A stretch of DNA of 64,000 nt from Heterodera schachtii (GCA_023374025.1 SIJG01000053.1:310001-374000); one strand, 5' to 3'; counted from the stretch's first letter, positions 13,914-27,157 are shown. Notes: generated by a model not told the origin, from the sequence alone. Translations and numbers: made by a program.

Positions 13914-15917
13914 TCATTTGCTCCTCTCAAAATGACTTTTCAATGGTTGCCAATCCTCGTGGTATCGCTCGTCCACAGATTCTTCGTTGGCCCAATCGGT
14001 CACCACCAAACTGAGCGAACTTTCGAACATAAAAGCCTTAATTAGGTCGCTCATTGCTCGTTATTTCCCTCATTAGTCCACCATTGTCCCGTCCCCAATC
14101 CTTCCGGCGTCCAATTTGTCCGTCGACGCCTTTTCGAAGCACGCCGCGTCCGGCCCGTGCGGCGTCATCATCGAATGGAGAGACGCGCCTCCTGCGCTGA
14201 ACCCGCCCTCCTTCGCTTCGTATCGGCCGACGATCAGACCCATAAATTCGCTCATGCAATTTCCTGGATTTGCTTATTATCTGATAGAAAGGCTCAAAAA
14301 ACGAACGATGGAAATAAGGAGGACGGAAAGTGCCCTCGGCGACGGACCAACGCGGCGGGAAAATGACAAAATCGGCGAGTGCGACGCCCTTACGAAGGCC
14401 AGGGACGGTGAGCACAGTGAAAATGCTCGGGTCCTAAAAAAGGCGAAATCGGTGATAAAAAAAGAGACAATTTCAAACGAAAAAGGGAAATTAATTAGCC
14501 CATTAAATGAGCCAACTTACGCAATGGTCAAAAGAAACGCTGTTAACACTCATAAAATGACGCAAGTCGAATTTATACGGAAAATAATTGCCACGCCAAG
14601 CGACGACATCGAAAGGCGAATGATTCTGAGGAAAGTGGGAGTGGAACAGAAGGAAATGCCATTGAAAAGGAAAACAATGCCAAAAAGAGTGAGGAAAAGG
14701 AAACAAAGGGAATGCGGCAAAAACAAAGGGAAAAGGAAAAGCCGTTTCAGGGAATGCGATTGGCACCTGTTCAGCGGCGAAGAGTTGGCCCTGAAATTGG
14801 CGTTTTTTGCTTTGAATTCCCTTTTTGACTTTTGTTCACTTGGAATTTGTTGATGATGCTGAATTGAGTCTCTCTCTCCTCAAACCAAGCGGTCGGAATG
14901 CGAAAACAATGGGCATTTGCCAATCCGTTGGCACCGATTGGGCCCAATTCGGGAAGTCGAAAATGTTCGTCGAAAACCTTAAAATTGCAATGGGAATGAA
15001 AAAAGGCAGCATCTAATAAGGAGAAGAAAGACTTCGAGAAGATAACCGCGGCTCGGCACGGAAACGTCGACGGAGAAACGGACGCCCTGAGGGACGACAG
15101 CGATTCTGCCGAAGGGAAACGGACGGTGGGATGGGACCCTTGGCATTGCCAACTCACTCCTGCGGTCCCACGTCAATTACGCCCATTTCAGTGACTATGT
15201 GAAGAATGCCGTGCTGCGGCACTGAAAAGTGCCAATGTTTTAATTCATCGCCAAAAGAATTCGTTTATTATTCACTCCACCGATTAGAAAGTCACCATCA
15301 GAATTGTACATGGCCTTTTGATCCATTTTTGCGTTGCATGTGTAAAAGTGAATGGCCAATCCGTTGCGAATTGTCGGATGTCCGGCCCCACAAACGGTGT
15401 AAAGGCCCTGAAGGGTGGAGGATTTGTGGAAATCGAAGAACGGAAAACCTGGACAAAGTCCAATGGTGGGGCGCCATTGGCCACCGAATTTGGCATTGGA
15501 TGCGGTTTCCACCGCATTTGATTTGGATTGGGGGCGAATTGAGAGAAATCATTCGTGAAACTTTAAAACGTCGGAACAAAAGTGGAGGGAACGGCATGAC
15601 TCACCGTCCGTTGCCCTCCAAACGGCGGAAGGGCCTGTGGAGGACGGACGGCCGGACGCGGTACAGCCAACTGCGCCGGTTGGAGCAGCGCGGAGCGGTG
15701 AACGCAGTGCCGGAGAGCTGTTCAGCATAAAGACCATAAGGGCACTGCTGGGGGTTATTCAACACGGGAGGAAGGGCATCGGGGAAGTCGGGATGGACGG
15801 CGGAATGCTCGAAACCGACGAGGTATTGGGGGGCCTAAAGAGGGAAAGGCGGGCGATCAGAGGGCACAACGGAAACGCATTTCGGCATTTTGAAATGTGC
15901 AAAACCTTGTCGGACAT
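13914..15917 (-). CDS. hgo-1: Homogentisate 1,2-dioxygenase
   Basis: Iron-dependent ring-cleaving enzyme of phenylalanine/tyrosine breakdown that converts homogentisate to maleylacetoacetate in the cytosol. Twelve exons join in frame to 1317 nt, 438 aa, close to the 445-aa human enzyme: 15906-15917, 15605-15834, 15449-15560, 15281-15407, 15158-15221, 15105-15033, 14840-14977, 14767-14790, 14521-14625, 14307-14433, 14082-14263, 13914-14036. Family landmarks in order: [107 protein letters not shown] and [15 protein letters not shown]. The last two carry the conserved His/Glu/His iron ligands. Exon 1 encodes only MSDK and the 24-bp exon 8 encodes GQLFAAEQ. The gene looks intact. Confidence 0.97.
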
Positions 15918-16734
15918 CTTCAGAAAATGAGCCAATGCAAAAAATAATAATCGGAAACGGAAAGAAAGCAATGACAAAACAAATTCAGTCGACGTAACGG
16001 CCAAAAACCCAATAAAATTGAGAGAGAGAGAGAGAGGGGGGGGGGGGGACCGATCGATCAGATTGCGAGAAGAGAAAAGGGGTAACGGAGCAAAGGTTCA
16101 CTGATTACAGTGCAAGAGATCATACAAAAAGGATCAAACGCGGAAATGGATCATTGAATAAGAAAAGAACGCCCCGTAATGACCAATTACCGAAGCGATC
16201 AATGCCATTGCATTCACTAAGTACGACTGACCCTTTAAAATACACGGCTTAAAAAGGCGCGAATTGTCTTTGAGAATGGAAGAAATTGACGAAAAAGCAA
16301 AAGCAAAAGCCCCCCGCCCCTTCTCCCGCAGCATTTGCCTTTTCCAATTCGCTTTTGCCCTTTCCTTCGCTTTTGCCAACTTTTCCGTCCCATTTGCTTA
16401 TTGATTCTCGAAGAGAAGCTTTTCTTTGCTCTTCCAAATGAACTTAGCTCCCCCTTCTGCTTGACAAGTCTTTTTTTTCGCCTCCATTTCTAATCGAATT
16501 ACAGTCGGAGGAAACAAATTTAAATGAATGGAAAACGAAATGGACAATCAATTGACTGCTGTGGATGCGGAAAAAATAGAACTCCCAACGTTAACAGTTC
16601 AAAAGAACAAAACAAGCGCCAATCAGTCCCTCCCTTCACTCCAATCGGTCTCTCCCTCCGCTACGATCAGTCCTTCGGTTCGCTCCGATCAGTGCCTCCC
16701 TTCGCTCCGATCAGTCTCTCTTTCCCTTCACTAA
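15918..16734. other. Spacer between hgo-1 and BOLA3-like gene
   Basis: No convincing exon. It contains an (AG)n plus G run near 16021-16047 and short diverged direct repeats of a CTCCGATCAGT-like unit at about 16630-16720. A plus-strand frame at 16528 looks like a simple-sequence artefact. It is the likely hgo-1 promoter and BOLA3 3' UTR. Confidence 0.45.
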
Positions 16735-17202
16735 TCACTGTCCGCTGTCTCTCCCTTTGTCCACGGCTTTCGTTTCGATCGTTATCCCGTGCATATCTCT
16801 GATTTCGCTTCGCAGCACTTCGTTGATCATTTTGTGTTGGTTGACGCGGGACACTCCGCTGAATTGAGGCGACTCCACCCGCACGTGAAACATTGCGCCG
16901 CAACCGCCTTAAAAGGACGAACGAATGCTTTTCGCCAGTGCTTTCTCGGCTTCTTCGTTACCCGAAGTGTCCTCGACGTGCACCGCCGACCCATCGGTCG
17001 AAGGAAATTTTGAACGCAAAACAGCGGCGACTCGGTCAGCAGAGAGAGCATCCGAAGACATCGGACCGTCGACAAAAAGGCGGAAAGAACGAAGCGCGGA
17101 AGAAGTGGGAACAAAGGCAAAGTCCGAAGCAGAGGCACACTTAGGAAAAAAGGCGGAGGAAAGAAACGCTTTTCGGAAGGGAAAACGGCACCAAACGGAC
17201 AT
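16735..17202 (-). CDS. BolA-like protein 3 (mitochondrial)
   Basis: BolA-family protein. BOLA3 acts in mitochondria with GLRX5/NFU1 in delivering 4Fe-4S clusters to lipoyl synthase and respiratory enzymes. Two exons, 16962-17202 and 16735-16907, separated by a 54-bp GT-AG intron, give 137 aa. After splicing the BolA core reads VEDTSGGCGAMFHVRVESPQ, then FSGVSRVNQHKMINEVLRSE and IRDMHGITIETK. This matches the fold's conserved GGCG...F.V.V.S..F.G...V.(Q/R)H..(V/I)N..L segment. The Arg- and Phe-rich N terminus with few acids fits a mitochondrial presequence, which favours BOLA3 over BOLA2. The start is ATG 17202; an internal ATG lies near residue 48, after the presequence. It lies about 290 bp downstream of GBA2 on the same strand, so co-transcription is possible. 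Confidence 0.88.
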
Positions 17203-17495
17203 TAATTAATAAATGCAGAATCAAATTAGGAAATTACAGACAATAATTATCAATTTATGTGAATAATTCCGATGGTTGAGCCGACGGTGGAAAAGAGAGA
17301 GAGAGAAAAGCAATTACATCTCGAAAAAACAATGGACTGAAATCACAACACAAAAACAAAAGAACAAAATAATCACAATAAATGGAATTGATCATTTTTA
17401 CAAGAGAAAATAAATAAATAATAATTTAAAATCCTAACGAAAATGCCATCATTTGAGTGAATTCACTGCCAATCTCTTCTTCTGCTGTTTCCACC

Positions 17496-20400
17496 TCATT
17501 TCGGTACCGTTTGAAGTGCACTGTGAATAGCCCAAATGCTCAGTGCTCGCATATAGCCAATGGCACGGTAAAAGCGGTGCCGGTACAATGCTTCGGGTGT
17601 TTGGAATTGGAGCCCAAATCGGTGGTAACAGGCGACGAAGGGCCCGCGGGCAATTTGGAAACCCCGCGACAATTCGCCCTGAAAACCGAAAAAAGTTAGA
17701 CGGAAGTTGTTCAGATACAAAACGACTTGAAAACATCGATGGAACAATCACCTTCTGAACAAAGAACGAAGCGAGTGCGTAATTTGTGCCGATCCAAACT
17801 TCGTCCGCCTGAAGCGAAGAGGCGACCTCCCCGTTTCGGCACATTCCGTTGACCGCTCCAAATGTGCCGCCGGCAAATTTTGAAACATTATATTGGAAAA
17901 TGGTATCCAAGGAAGAATGGACATAGGAGTTGGGCAAAATCTAAAAAGAAGCGGTGACAGCAAATTCGAAGCCAACGAACTTCTTGGGCCATTTTTGGGT
18001 CGATTGAATGCAGAAACCAATAGCCACAGAGTTGGTCGGCCATTATTTCGTCCGATCGCTCGTCAAATTTGAAATAGTTTCCATTCCACAGTTTGGCAAC
18101 AAAAACTTCCTTGGCTCGTCCCAAAATGGCACGGTAATCTTCTGCCAATTTGGGCATTTCCATTTCAACTGCCATTTCCGCTGCAACTCGCAAAGCGGCG
18201 ACCCAAAGAGAGCCGCAATAGGCACTGATAAGGCAAAGGGACGCATGGAGGAGTGGAATGACATGTCTTGGCTTTTTGAACACCAAATGCACCTGACTCC
18301 GTGCATTTTCCATGCGTCATAAGTTTGGTCAGCGGTGCCGAAATTCTCAATCATTCCGTCTCCGTCGGTGTCCCAATGTTCCAACCCTTCAGCCACCATA
18401 ATTTGGACTTGCGGCCACACCTCAATGTATTCATCGTCACTTCATTTGTTCGCCAAAAATGGAATTGCGAGACTTGCGCAAGGAATTGGCGATCTCTCCC
18501 GAGGACTGTGCAAAAGGTTCGATAGGAACAAAGCACGAACTTAAGATTCAAATCCTTCCATTCGCTGGTGTCGTGCATTCGGTAGACATTCGTTTTGAGC
18601 CATGGCTCTTCCGCTGTAAAAGGGCAATTAATTAATGGGGCAATTGGGTGGGGGGGGGAGGTGCCTGGGTTGCCAAGGTCATGCGGCACTCTGTTCTTCG
18701 TTTTCACCGGCGAATGGATTCCACTCATGTGATATTTCACTGTTTTGGGGTCGAAATGGCAGATCTGATCATCTTAAATGAGGACATCCGCGAAGAAAAA
18801 GCGGACTCACTGAAGTCCGTCTGAAGAGAGTGTTCCAATTGGGGGAACAAATGGCCAAGCGCAAACGAAGCGTAAAAGTGAACGTCGTAAGTGTTAAGCA
18901 TGCGATATTCCCAAGCTGAAGAAGAGTTTGTGCGGAATGCGCTCGCCCTTTGCCCTTCCCTTCCTTCTCACATTCCAAATAGCCAAAGCGACCAAAACGA
19001 CGGAAATGGGCGGCCGAGTAATCGGACAGTTGCGTTTCCTGCTGACGCCATTCGGAATCGTAACACATCCAAACGGTGCCCCCCGCGGTGAGGAAATACA
19101 GCTCGTTGAACAGCGCGGATTTGAACCAATTGGGAAGGGCACTGACAATGGGCGACCGATCAAATTGGTCGGATAAAATAAATACGAATGGAAATGCTCA
19201 CGAATTGTTCAGAATTGGGCCCTGCCATTTGTCAATCTCCGCCTCCCATTGGACGTAATTGGCGAGAGCGTATTCACAGAGCGCGACAGCGCCGCTTTGC
19301 TGGTCGGATTGATCGAAAAATTGGGAATACCATCTGAGAAAAGGGACAACATTTTACAAAAAATAAATGGCAAAGTGTTGCTTCCGCAGTTTCAGTCTCT
19401 GAGATCAAAGACCAATGAAAGGAATCGCTTTGTTTCGCATTCGTCCCTTCAGCAACTCGCCATCGGAGCAATGGGACGAGTTGAGTACACAATTGAATGC
19501 AATTCAACCCCAGAAAACCCTTTTCTTCCCAACTCATTTCGTACCTTCGAAAAGTGCGTTTGCCACCGCCAAATTGAACGGAGGGCCTTAAAAATGAAAA
19601 GCAAAATTAATCCACAAATTCTTCGCCTTTTCCCAAACATATGCCAAATGAGTGCAAATGCCATCTCCTGGTCACAATCAGTCGCACTGTTTGCTGCCAC
19701 TTTCGTACGCTGTGACAAGGCAACTCCGAAAGCGCCGTTCTTTTTTGGTTGATCTACTGAAAATTAAAAAAAAAAGTAACACACTTTGAAAATTGTGAAT
19801 TGATAAACCAATTTCAGCGAGTGTTTCTCCGGATGCCATTGAATTCCACAAGCAAAAGCCATCCCCGGAGGGATCGAAAAAGCGAGTGGCGGACAACGCC
19901 GTAGTTGGACGAGGGAGGGCACCCAAGGCGAAGGTGCAAGGCATTCCAAACACCGACTGGTGGAGAAGGACACCTTCCGCTGACATTGGGAAATGGCATT
20001 TACGGAGGGGGAAGCCAAGTGGAATTTGAGCCGACCTTTGCTCGTTTTGAACAGATTTGAATTGCATTCCGTGGCGGGTGTGACGGCATTGACGTCAATT
20101 ACGTTACGAAAGGTAAAAGTGACGGAAACATTCAGCGGACAATCGGAGTTATTGACAATGCGAAAAGTGAACAAAGTGCAAGGCAACGAGGAATTCTGAA
20201 GGAAAAGCTGAAACGGTGAAGAGAAAAGCGAAGGGAAACGCGCCATGTAATCACCGGGCAAAACGGGCGAAATTTGACGCATCAAAACGACCACTTTTTG
20301 TTCGGGCAATTCGAATTTCATCCACGCGCGCGGATAAAGAGCACTGGAAAAAAGAAAACAAAATGAATTTTGCGCATTAGGGAAGGCAAATTTAAAATTC

Positions 20401-21054
20401 AAAATGAACGCTAATTGACCGATAAGTGACATCCGTTGGAGAAAGGGAAAACTCCCAGGAAGACAACTCATCAGAGGCAGCAAAAGAAGGGACCGCACTG
20501 AGCGCAGTCTGACGGATGAGAGAGCCATCGGCGGAAGACAAAGTGAGGACGAATTGGTCAGCCTAACAAAGGGACGACAAAGCGAAGGTCAGACAGTCAC
20601 AGTCATTGTTTGCCTTAATCGGCTCGTTGTGTTGCTGGACGAGGCCGGGCCTCAAGTTGAAGCGACAAAAGGCGCCACGAAAGTCCCGACTGATTGAGCC
20701 CGAACCAATCGCACCGCAGGGGAGCGCGGTGTAAGGGAAATGACGGAAAGGGCGGAAAATATCGATGAAAAGACGCTCCCGACTGAAAACATTGCGAAGC
20801 CAAAAGAACGCGTAACGACACAAAAAAGGGATCAGTTGGAGAACCTAAGGGAGAAGAAAACGCATTCCCAACGGATATTAAAAAACAAAATCCAAATTCA
20901 ATCGACCGGCAAATGATTTTAACACCTGAGAACATTTTGGACGATCGAACGGCGTCCGCTCCTCCGCCGCCTCACTGTCCGCCCGTACAAACCATCCGAA
21001 ACGCCCACCCAATGCGCCAAAATCGAACTCCTCTTCCTCCATTCCATTCTCCAT
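17496..21054 (-). CDS. Non-lysosomal glucosylceramidase (GBA2 family)
   Basis: Beta-glucosidase that hydrolyses glucosylceramide to glucose and ceramide at ER/plasma-membrane faces, glycoside hydrolase family 116. Exon 1 (20926-21054, starting at ATG 21054) encodes an acidic 43-aa N terminus. Family segments then follow in order: [24 protein letters not shown] (20740-20640), [20 protein letters not shown] (about 18600), [19 protein letters not shown] (about 18370), containing the catalytic acid/base Asp of the ADQTYD motif, [19 protein letters not shown] (about 18200), and near the C terminus [19 protein letters not shown] and [10 protein letters not shown]. The stop taken is at about 17496 in the frame of ALQTVPK. 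Middle exons, including the nucleophile region near 19300-19600, were not assembled base by base. The gene appears complete. Confidence 0.93.
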
Positions 21055-21335
21055 TCGAGACTTAGGGCGTTACGCCAGAAGAACTTTTGAAGGATTGTTA
21101 ATGTTACCAACTCTTATTGTGATTCTTTGAAATTATATGTAATTAATACCAGTCGACAATGACTGTTAAATTATTTGCAATTATAGGGAAAAGTGAGCAC
21201 GCATTTCCTCCTTTAAACAATGAACAAAGTTACAAAGAATGATTTACATTGTTACTATAAATTAGTTAAAAGTGGACTAATGACAGAATGAACAAATGGA
21301 ATGTCACAGATCATTAGAGTGGGAAGGGACTGTTG

Positions 21336-24300
21336 TTAGGAGGCGAGGCAGGCGATGCTCGTCACTTCAGCGTCAATTGTATTCAAGGCACCCGCCAACC
21401 GATAACTGATTCTGAGTCGTAGACGAGGCTAAAGAAAAACCGGCCAACGCATTTAGCTAAAAAATATAAACAAATAAATGCTACCGCTTTCGAATTTGCC
21501 AGCCGCCGCAAATTCGCCTTTTGGCTTATCGTGGACAAAGCATTGGCCTGAAGACTCGTCGAATTCGCCGGAAGCAATTCAATTTGATAAGCCTAACAGT
21601 TTTTGTTTAAATTGAGTGATCAATTAAAAAATACTTTTGTAACGGCCACTGCCAAATTGAAATCTTCTACTCCAGCGGGGGTATTGTTAACTGTTTGAAA
21701 CCGCAATTGTGCCAATCCATTGGAGTCGAATCCGTCGGAATCCACGAATAATTGCATCTCGATACCACGCTGGTTGAGCACGATTTGACCCGTTTTCAAC
21801 TGATCATCTTCCACAATGGCACCGTTTTTATTACTGTGTCAAAAAAGTAACACGGAAACTGTTTAGAATGTTTGGGAAGTCATGATAAGCGACCAAATCA
21901 GACGGCAATTTTTAAATAAATCTATCGGTCCTTTTCACCTGGACTCAAAACTGAAAAGGTCGTCGATGGGGTCTTTGCCAATATTTCTTGAAAGGGGCTG
22001 CACATTTGGAACCCCTAAACGAGAAATTGTTTTCGCTAACTGATGGTTTATACCACCGCCGAAGAGAATGTCAGCCAAAGCAGGAGAATCCGTATTGCCC
22101 AACCCGAGCAAGTCAATTTCATCGGCCTTCGGTTTTTGGCTTTGGTGTTCTTTTTGCTTTAATTCCTGGTGATTATCGTCCATTTCAATTGGCGCCGCTG
22201 CGGTGTGAAGGGCGTTGTGTTCAATGGCGGGCATTCGCTCCAGCAGCCCATTCCTATCGAATTAAAAGTCAGTTGGTCACCGCCAAACAAAAGGCATGAA
22301 CAAAAAAACCTCAGTTCATCCTTTGACAGTAATCGTGAGAATTCAACGGAACGTTGTTGCAGCTGAATTTCAAAAAGGTAACAAAAAGATGTCTGATTGT
22401 GAGAGCACCTCCAAATTCATGTGTGCCGAATATTGTCGTATTAACGCATGAATTTGTTCGGCGTGCGAGTCGAATCGCGTGCTAAGTTTGGCAAGTGCAG
22501 TTAGTCCATACTCACGGGTTGGCACAGTGAGCTGTGGATGAGGCATCAAAAGTTCGAACAATTCCACCACTTCATCCTCGCTCACCTAACATAACGAATT
22601 AAAACCAAATACAAAAATAAAATCGTACTTTTATATTTGCCTCCTCCGTATTTCCCGGAGTGACAAGCAAATCACCGAATTCGCCGATGCTCCAAAATGC
22701 GATTTGCATTAGGGGCTGAGCATTCACAATGTGTTCCCGTTTGGAGGCATGAAACAATTGGACGGTTGCGTAATGCTGCAGTTCCTGCTGGGAAGAGATG
22801 AGCTGAATCATCGCACTGACAACTTCATCAGGTACATGGTTGGCTGCCTAAAAAACCAAACAAAAAGTAGAAGCAAAAGGAATGTCCGATCATACCAATT
22901 GCAGCACGTTTATCATTGTGTCCAAATGCCAAACAAGACTCGGGGAGAAGCGCTCCGTCGCAACGTACATTTTAGAAGAACACTCAGCTTTGAAATCGGA
23001 GTCGGCAGTTTCGAGGAAAATTATAATCTGAATCCGATATGAAAGAATGAATAGAAAAATAGGAATTAGTAAACAAAAAAGGACCTCCTTGGACATGCTC
23101 GCGATGTTCGTTTGGTTCATAAGAGCAAAGCAAAGTTCAAGAGCCCTCCTAAAAAGTCTGCTTATTCCAACTACTTTTATCAGTTACTTTTTGATGGAAA
23201 TGTCGGCATCCTTCAGACATTCCACCACAGTGGTGCGATGCCTTTGCACTGCTTGGAAATCAATTGCAACAGTTTTGAGCAGAGTGTTCAGCGCAACATA
23301 TCGAATGTTTTTGTCGGTGTTAAGCAAAAAACGACCCAAAATGTTCACGGCCAAAACTCGCAAGCCGCTTTCACTGAATTTGGTCATTTTTACGTACTGT
23401 TAGCCTTGCTATTTGCTCACCTTTTTGTTTCCATAATAGTCAATACCGTTTCATATAAAATGGCATTGCCAACATTTTTCGTCGTTTCCGTATTCGTCGC
23501 CACCTGTGCCAAAATGTCATTCATCTCTTCACTGACCCGTGGGTCATCTCTGCCCAAAATCCTCAATAGCCTGAGAATTTTGACCTTAAATTCAAAATTA
23601 GCTAATTGTAAGAAATCTATGTAAAAAGAACGACCTGCAAAAATGGGTCACTTATACCAGCGACGTCATGCTCAGCAGAATACTCATTCATCAGCAAGTT
23701 TTTGAGTATGCGCACCAAATTAGGCACCATCTAAAATGTAAAACCGAATTTATTTGGTTGTTAAGTAAATAAAGAACCTTTTTGAAGTGAATGCGTACAT
23801 CGGCACTCAAATCGCACATTTCCGAGACAAGTGTAATGCCCGCCATTAGTACACCTTTAAATATACAGAAATGTAAAAGCTTATGGTAAAAATGGCATTT
23901 ACCATGGTGTTTTTCGTTGAGCAATGAGCGTGTGCTGGAGATAAACATTTCAATAAGGTCGGGGACCTTTCGGACGATACGAAACGCACACAGAGCGGCC
24001 TTAATACCAGCAAATGGAGGAAATGTCCGAACATTTCCTACCTTTTTCTTGAGGTAGGTGTTAGTCGACTTCAATAAAAGCTTCTCAACTTCGCCTGCCA
24101 AATCTCGACACATTTCCGCCGAACAAATTGAGCCAAGAGTACATAAAGCCAAACCGGCGACGAATTGTTCCGGATCATTTAAATGGCTATAAAAAGATAT
24201 AACGAAGAAAAAAGAAATATTTAAAAACCCCTTTAAGCAATTTGTAACAAGTAAATGAATTTCGGAACGCTCATCCAACAAAAGCATGGCGCCCAAATAA

Positions 24301-24777
24301 CCAATTCGAACGTCAGTGAATCGTTTATCTTTGCTGCCCACCAATTTCACACATTCAACCTTTCGATTTGGAAGGATTGAAAACGGATTTCGTCTTAAAA
24401 ATGTGTTTACTTGTCCGAAATGTGCAGGATAACCAAGCATGTGAATATAGAGAAGTTTAGCCATATTCCTTAATTTAATTTTCGATCGAATGCGAAACCC
24501 CGTTCAATTGCCTGCATTTGTATTTGTTGTCGTCGTCCCTGAAGGAATCTCTGATGTTTGCACTTTCTTTCTCCACCACTGCCCGTTCCTCGGCCGCTGT
24601 TCGTGCCGCTCGGACTTGGCGAATCAAATCACGCAAGCGCATCGACGCACCCAATGTCCTTAAAATGTTAAAGTCATGCCTAACAATTATTAGGTTTGTG
24701 ACAATTAATTCACACCTTCCTAGTCTTGATTTGACTTCATCAATTTTCTCAATTGTCATTTCAACAACATTTGCCAT
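21336..24777 (-). CDS. apg-1: AP-1 complex gamma adaptin
   Basis: Large subunit of the clathrin adaptor AP-1, which sorts cargo at the trans-Golgi network and endosomes. Exons from ATG 24777 give the family order: [20 protein letters not shown], then [124 protein letters not shown], a hinge with clathrin-box-like EIDLLGLG and DPIDDLFSF, and the ear domain ([20 protein letters not shown]). The stop is at 21336-21338. The ear ends [20 protein letters not shown] and so lacks the NNFPPQSW-type end of vertebrate gamma-1. Gene length and domain order are normal for the family. It lies 282 bp upstream of GBA2 on the same strand. Confidence 0.95.
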
Positions 24778-24815
24778 TTTGTTGCACTGATTATTCTAAA
24801 TTTCGATAATTAGTG

Positions 24816-25022
24816 ATGCAAATGAAAAATATTATTTTGCTTCCTAAAATGTTTAAAAATTCGAAAACACTTGCCTATAAAATTTATAATAAATTTGGTT
24901 TAATGTCCCTTCCCGTCAAACCAATGTTTGCTCAATTTTATTCCTACTGTAGTTCAAAAAATTCAAAATTTCATTTGTCTATGAGATACACAGTAAGGCC
25001 TTTTGAAAATTCAACTGCATAA
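24816..25022 (+). CDS. Doubtful small ORF divergent from AP-1 gamma
   Basis: An uninterrupted 68-codon frame starts at ATG 24816, only 39 bp from the AP-1 gamma start codon on the opposite strand. The peptide is basic and rich in Lys, Phe, Tyr and Ser (for example MFKNSKTLAYKIYNKFGL) with no recognised domain. It could be a small mitochondrial-type protein or a chance frame in AT-rich promoter DNA. No splice signals or similarity support it. Confidence 0.2.
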   Translation: MQMKNIILLPKMFKNSKTLAYKIYNKFGLMSLPVKPMFAQFYSYCSSKNSKFHLSMRYTVRPFENSTA

Positions 25023-25181
25023 TTATGAAGTTAAGTATGACTCAATGGATTTTCATTCAAATATAAAATAAAATAATAATAACGAACAATATAAAATAAT
25101 TCAGAAAAGCAAGCAAATATGAAGTTTCAAACAAATTTATTCAATAACGACTATAATAAAGAAAGTTGAGCAACAACGTAT

Positions 25182-26573
25182 TTAAGACAATCGGAGGATT
25201 TCTCGCAACTCTCTTCTGCTGTCTCGATCACACAAATTCCAGACGGTGACCAAACCCAACCCTGCCAATGCACCGACACCGCCAGCACGCAGCCCATGAG
25301 GCAATCCGCGGAAAAGTCCGCCAGCGATTGGCCCGGCGATAAAAGAATTAAGCAAGTCATCGGCTCGTGACAGCTTCAGCCCCAACTCAGTGACCGAATA
25401 GAGAAACATGGCAGTCCCAGCAGTTTGTGCGTATCCGCTGCCATGCTTAGTGGCGGCGTTCAGCATTCGAGTGTACCACGGATTCCAAGCCTTGAAATTA
25501 TTTTTTCATTTTTATATAATAACTCACAATCAGTGCACAAACCAAAGTTCTGTTCTGTGGATTTCCTAACTCGCCGAACATTCCACGAACACTTCCAACT
25601 CCGAATCCTCCGATAACCGAACAACCGATGTAACCGAGAGCGAACTCAAATTTTCCCCGACCAGACTCATAACCTTCAGGCATGATGATTTGTGGTTGGC
25701 TCTCCTTGAAAATTGACGGATCCAACTGCAAAAATAAGGATCCTTCTGGGAATATCATTTTTCGTAAAGCTACTTAAAGAAAACAAAAATGAACATTTAT
25801 TCTTTTCATAGATAATAAGCAAGAAAAATGAGCACCGTAAAGAAAAAAAAAGATAATCAATATTTTTGTGTCGGAGAGATAAGTATTAAAAAAACAGCTC
25901 CCGAGTTGCGAAAATATTAAAAAACAGGACTCTGAATATAATACTTTTGCTTTTTCGCTTCTATTGTAAGCCAAATAAGAATGAAAAATTGATGATTTTT
26001 AGAGTTCGAAAGTTTAGCAAGGGTTTCTTTCGATCGAACCCCTGCTGAATTTGGAAAGTTGGTTTTTTAAATTTTTTGAGAGAACAATAAACCGATCGAT
26101 TCAAAAAATAAATTTTTTTGACTCAAATGAGTAGAAAGTTCACGTAAGTTTTAATTAACCCTAAAGACAGTTTTTCTCCAGCCAATCTTATAGAGATTTT
26201 GGAACATTATTAAAAACGGCACATAATTATGTTAAACCCCAATACCTTTACTTTGTTCCCAAATTTCTGTTTGAATGATGGTCCAGAAATGTTACGTTTT
26301 TTCTCGAGTTACCCACCGTTTTCATTTCTAATTTTATCTTGCCTGTAAGTATGGGTTAATCTGCGCCTTAAGCGGGACTCCCGCCTGTTTCAGCTGATCG
26401 AGAGCGAAGAACGGCTTCGCATTGTGTCCAGCAGAAGTCCCACCAACTGATGACGTCTCCATTCCAGTTTCGGAAGTGTCACCTTTGATCAATTCAAGGT
26501 GTGAGTAATCATGGCCAATTTTCTCCTTCGTCTCATCCGTAGAAATTGGCGACGGAGAACCCCAAAGCATCAT
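25182..26573 (-). CDS. tim-23: Mitochondrial import inner membrane translocase TIM23
   Basis: Channel-forming subunit of the TIM23 presequence translocase. Three exons, 26343-26573, 25528-25725 and 25182-25490, join in frame to 738 nt, 245 aa. The N-terminal intermembrane-space part is hydrophilic. The boundary reads NPYLQ|LDPSIF, matching the family's P-Y-L-(Q/N)-(L/V)-D-P motif. Four glycine-rich helices of the Tim17/22/23 fold follow (GKFEFALGYIGCSVIGGFGV, GSVRGM, WNPWYTRMLNAATKHGSG, GLFRGLPHGLRAGGVGALAG). Intron 1 (about 615 bp) has a GC donor (CAG|GCAAGA) and an ordinary TTTTTGCAG acceptor; without it the conserved motif is broken. Intron 2 is a 37-bp GTGAGT intron. It sits between the small 26.8-kb gene and AP-1 gamma on the same strand. 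Confidence 0.95.
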
Positions 26574-26809
26574 TTTCTTTTACTGTGAAAGCTAATAATT
26601 AAAGAATAATTTACTAACAATAAAAGCAAATAAATTTGTTGTAAAACATTTGTGCTTCAAAGAATATGCACTTTCTATTAAATTGAAAAGAAGAAAACAA
26701 TATAATACTTACAAATACAAAAATTCAAACAAATCAAAAGAATGGTCATTTCCATCAGAAATTTACACAATACAATAAGTGAGGGTTATTTTACGTTTGA
26801 GAATAGGCC

Positions 26810-27157
26810 CTAACAATAAACCAGAAATTGTATTGTAAAAATTGTTTTTTTTTCTGCTTTTGCTTTGGCCAAAAAATGAGAATCATTGTAAATTGAAACT
26901 CCATCAAGTAAATGCCAAAACAGCTTTTCAATGTCGGTGATGTCGTCCTCCTTCCCCACCTTCTCCAACACTCCGCCAATTAGCACCTCGCATTCTCTCG
27001 TTACCGTCAGCAGCCGAAAAAGACCAAGCTGCACGTCTTTGTTTGAAATTACCAGCTGCTTCTAATAGAAAGCAATTAAAATTTTATGAAATCTCACTAA
27101 TTGTAGCATGGAATACTGTACCTGATCCCGAAGAATTCCTCCTTTTTTGGCCTCCAT
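26810..27157 (-). CDS. Unknown 95-aa protein, overlapping the CID gene's last exon
   Basis: I do not recognise this family. Exon 1 27122-27157 (MEAKKGGILRDQ) and exon 2 26810-27061 join phase 0 across a short GT-AG intron. The product has a regular hydrophobic/charged pattern (QLGLFRLLTVTRECEVLIGG, then VLEKVGKEDDITDIEKLFWH) typical of an alpha-helical subunit, and a less convincing C terminus (KTIFTIQFLVYC), which may mean that a further intron was missed. Its first exon lies inside sequence that is also open in the frame of the upstream CID gene's proline-rich tail. One reading is a separate downstream gene whose start overlaps the CID gene's end; the other is that only one of the two frames is used. 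A small subunit of a larger complex is possible but is inference. Confidence 0.5.

Noticed and set aside
14116..14853. 245-codon plus-strand frame
   Set aside because: It lies antisense to several conserved homogentisate dioxygenase exons, which explain the openness.
16528..17209. Plus-strand two-exon gene built from frames at 16528 and 16925
   Set aside because: The minus strand encodes an intact BolA domain across the same interval, with correct splice phase.
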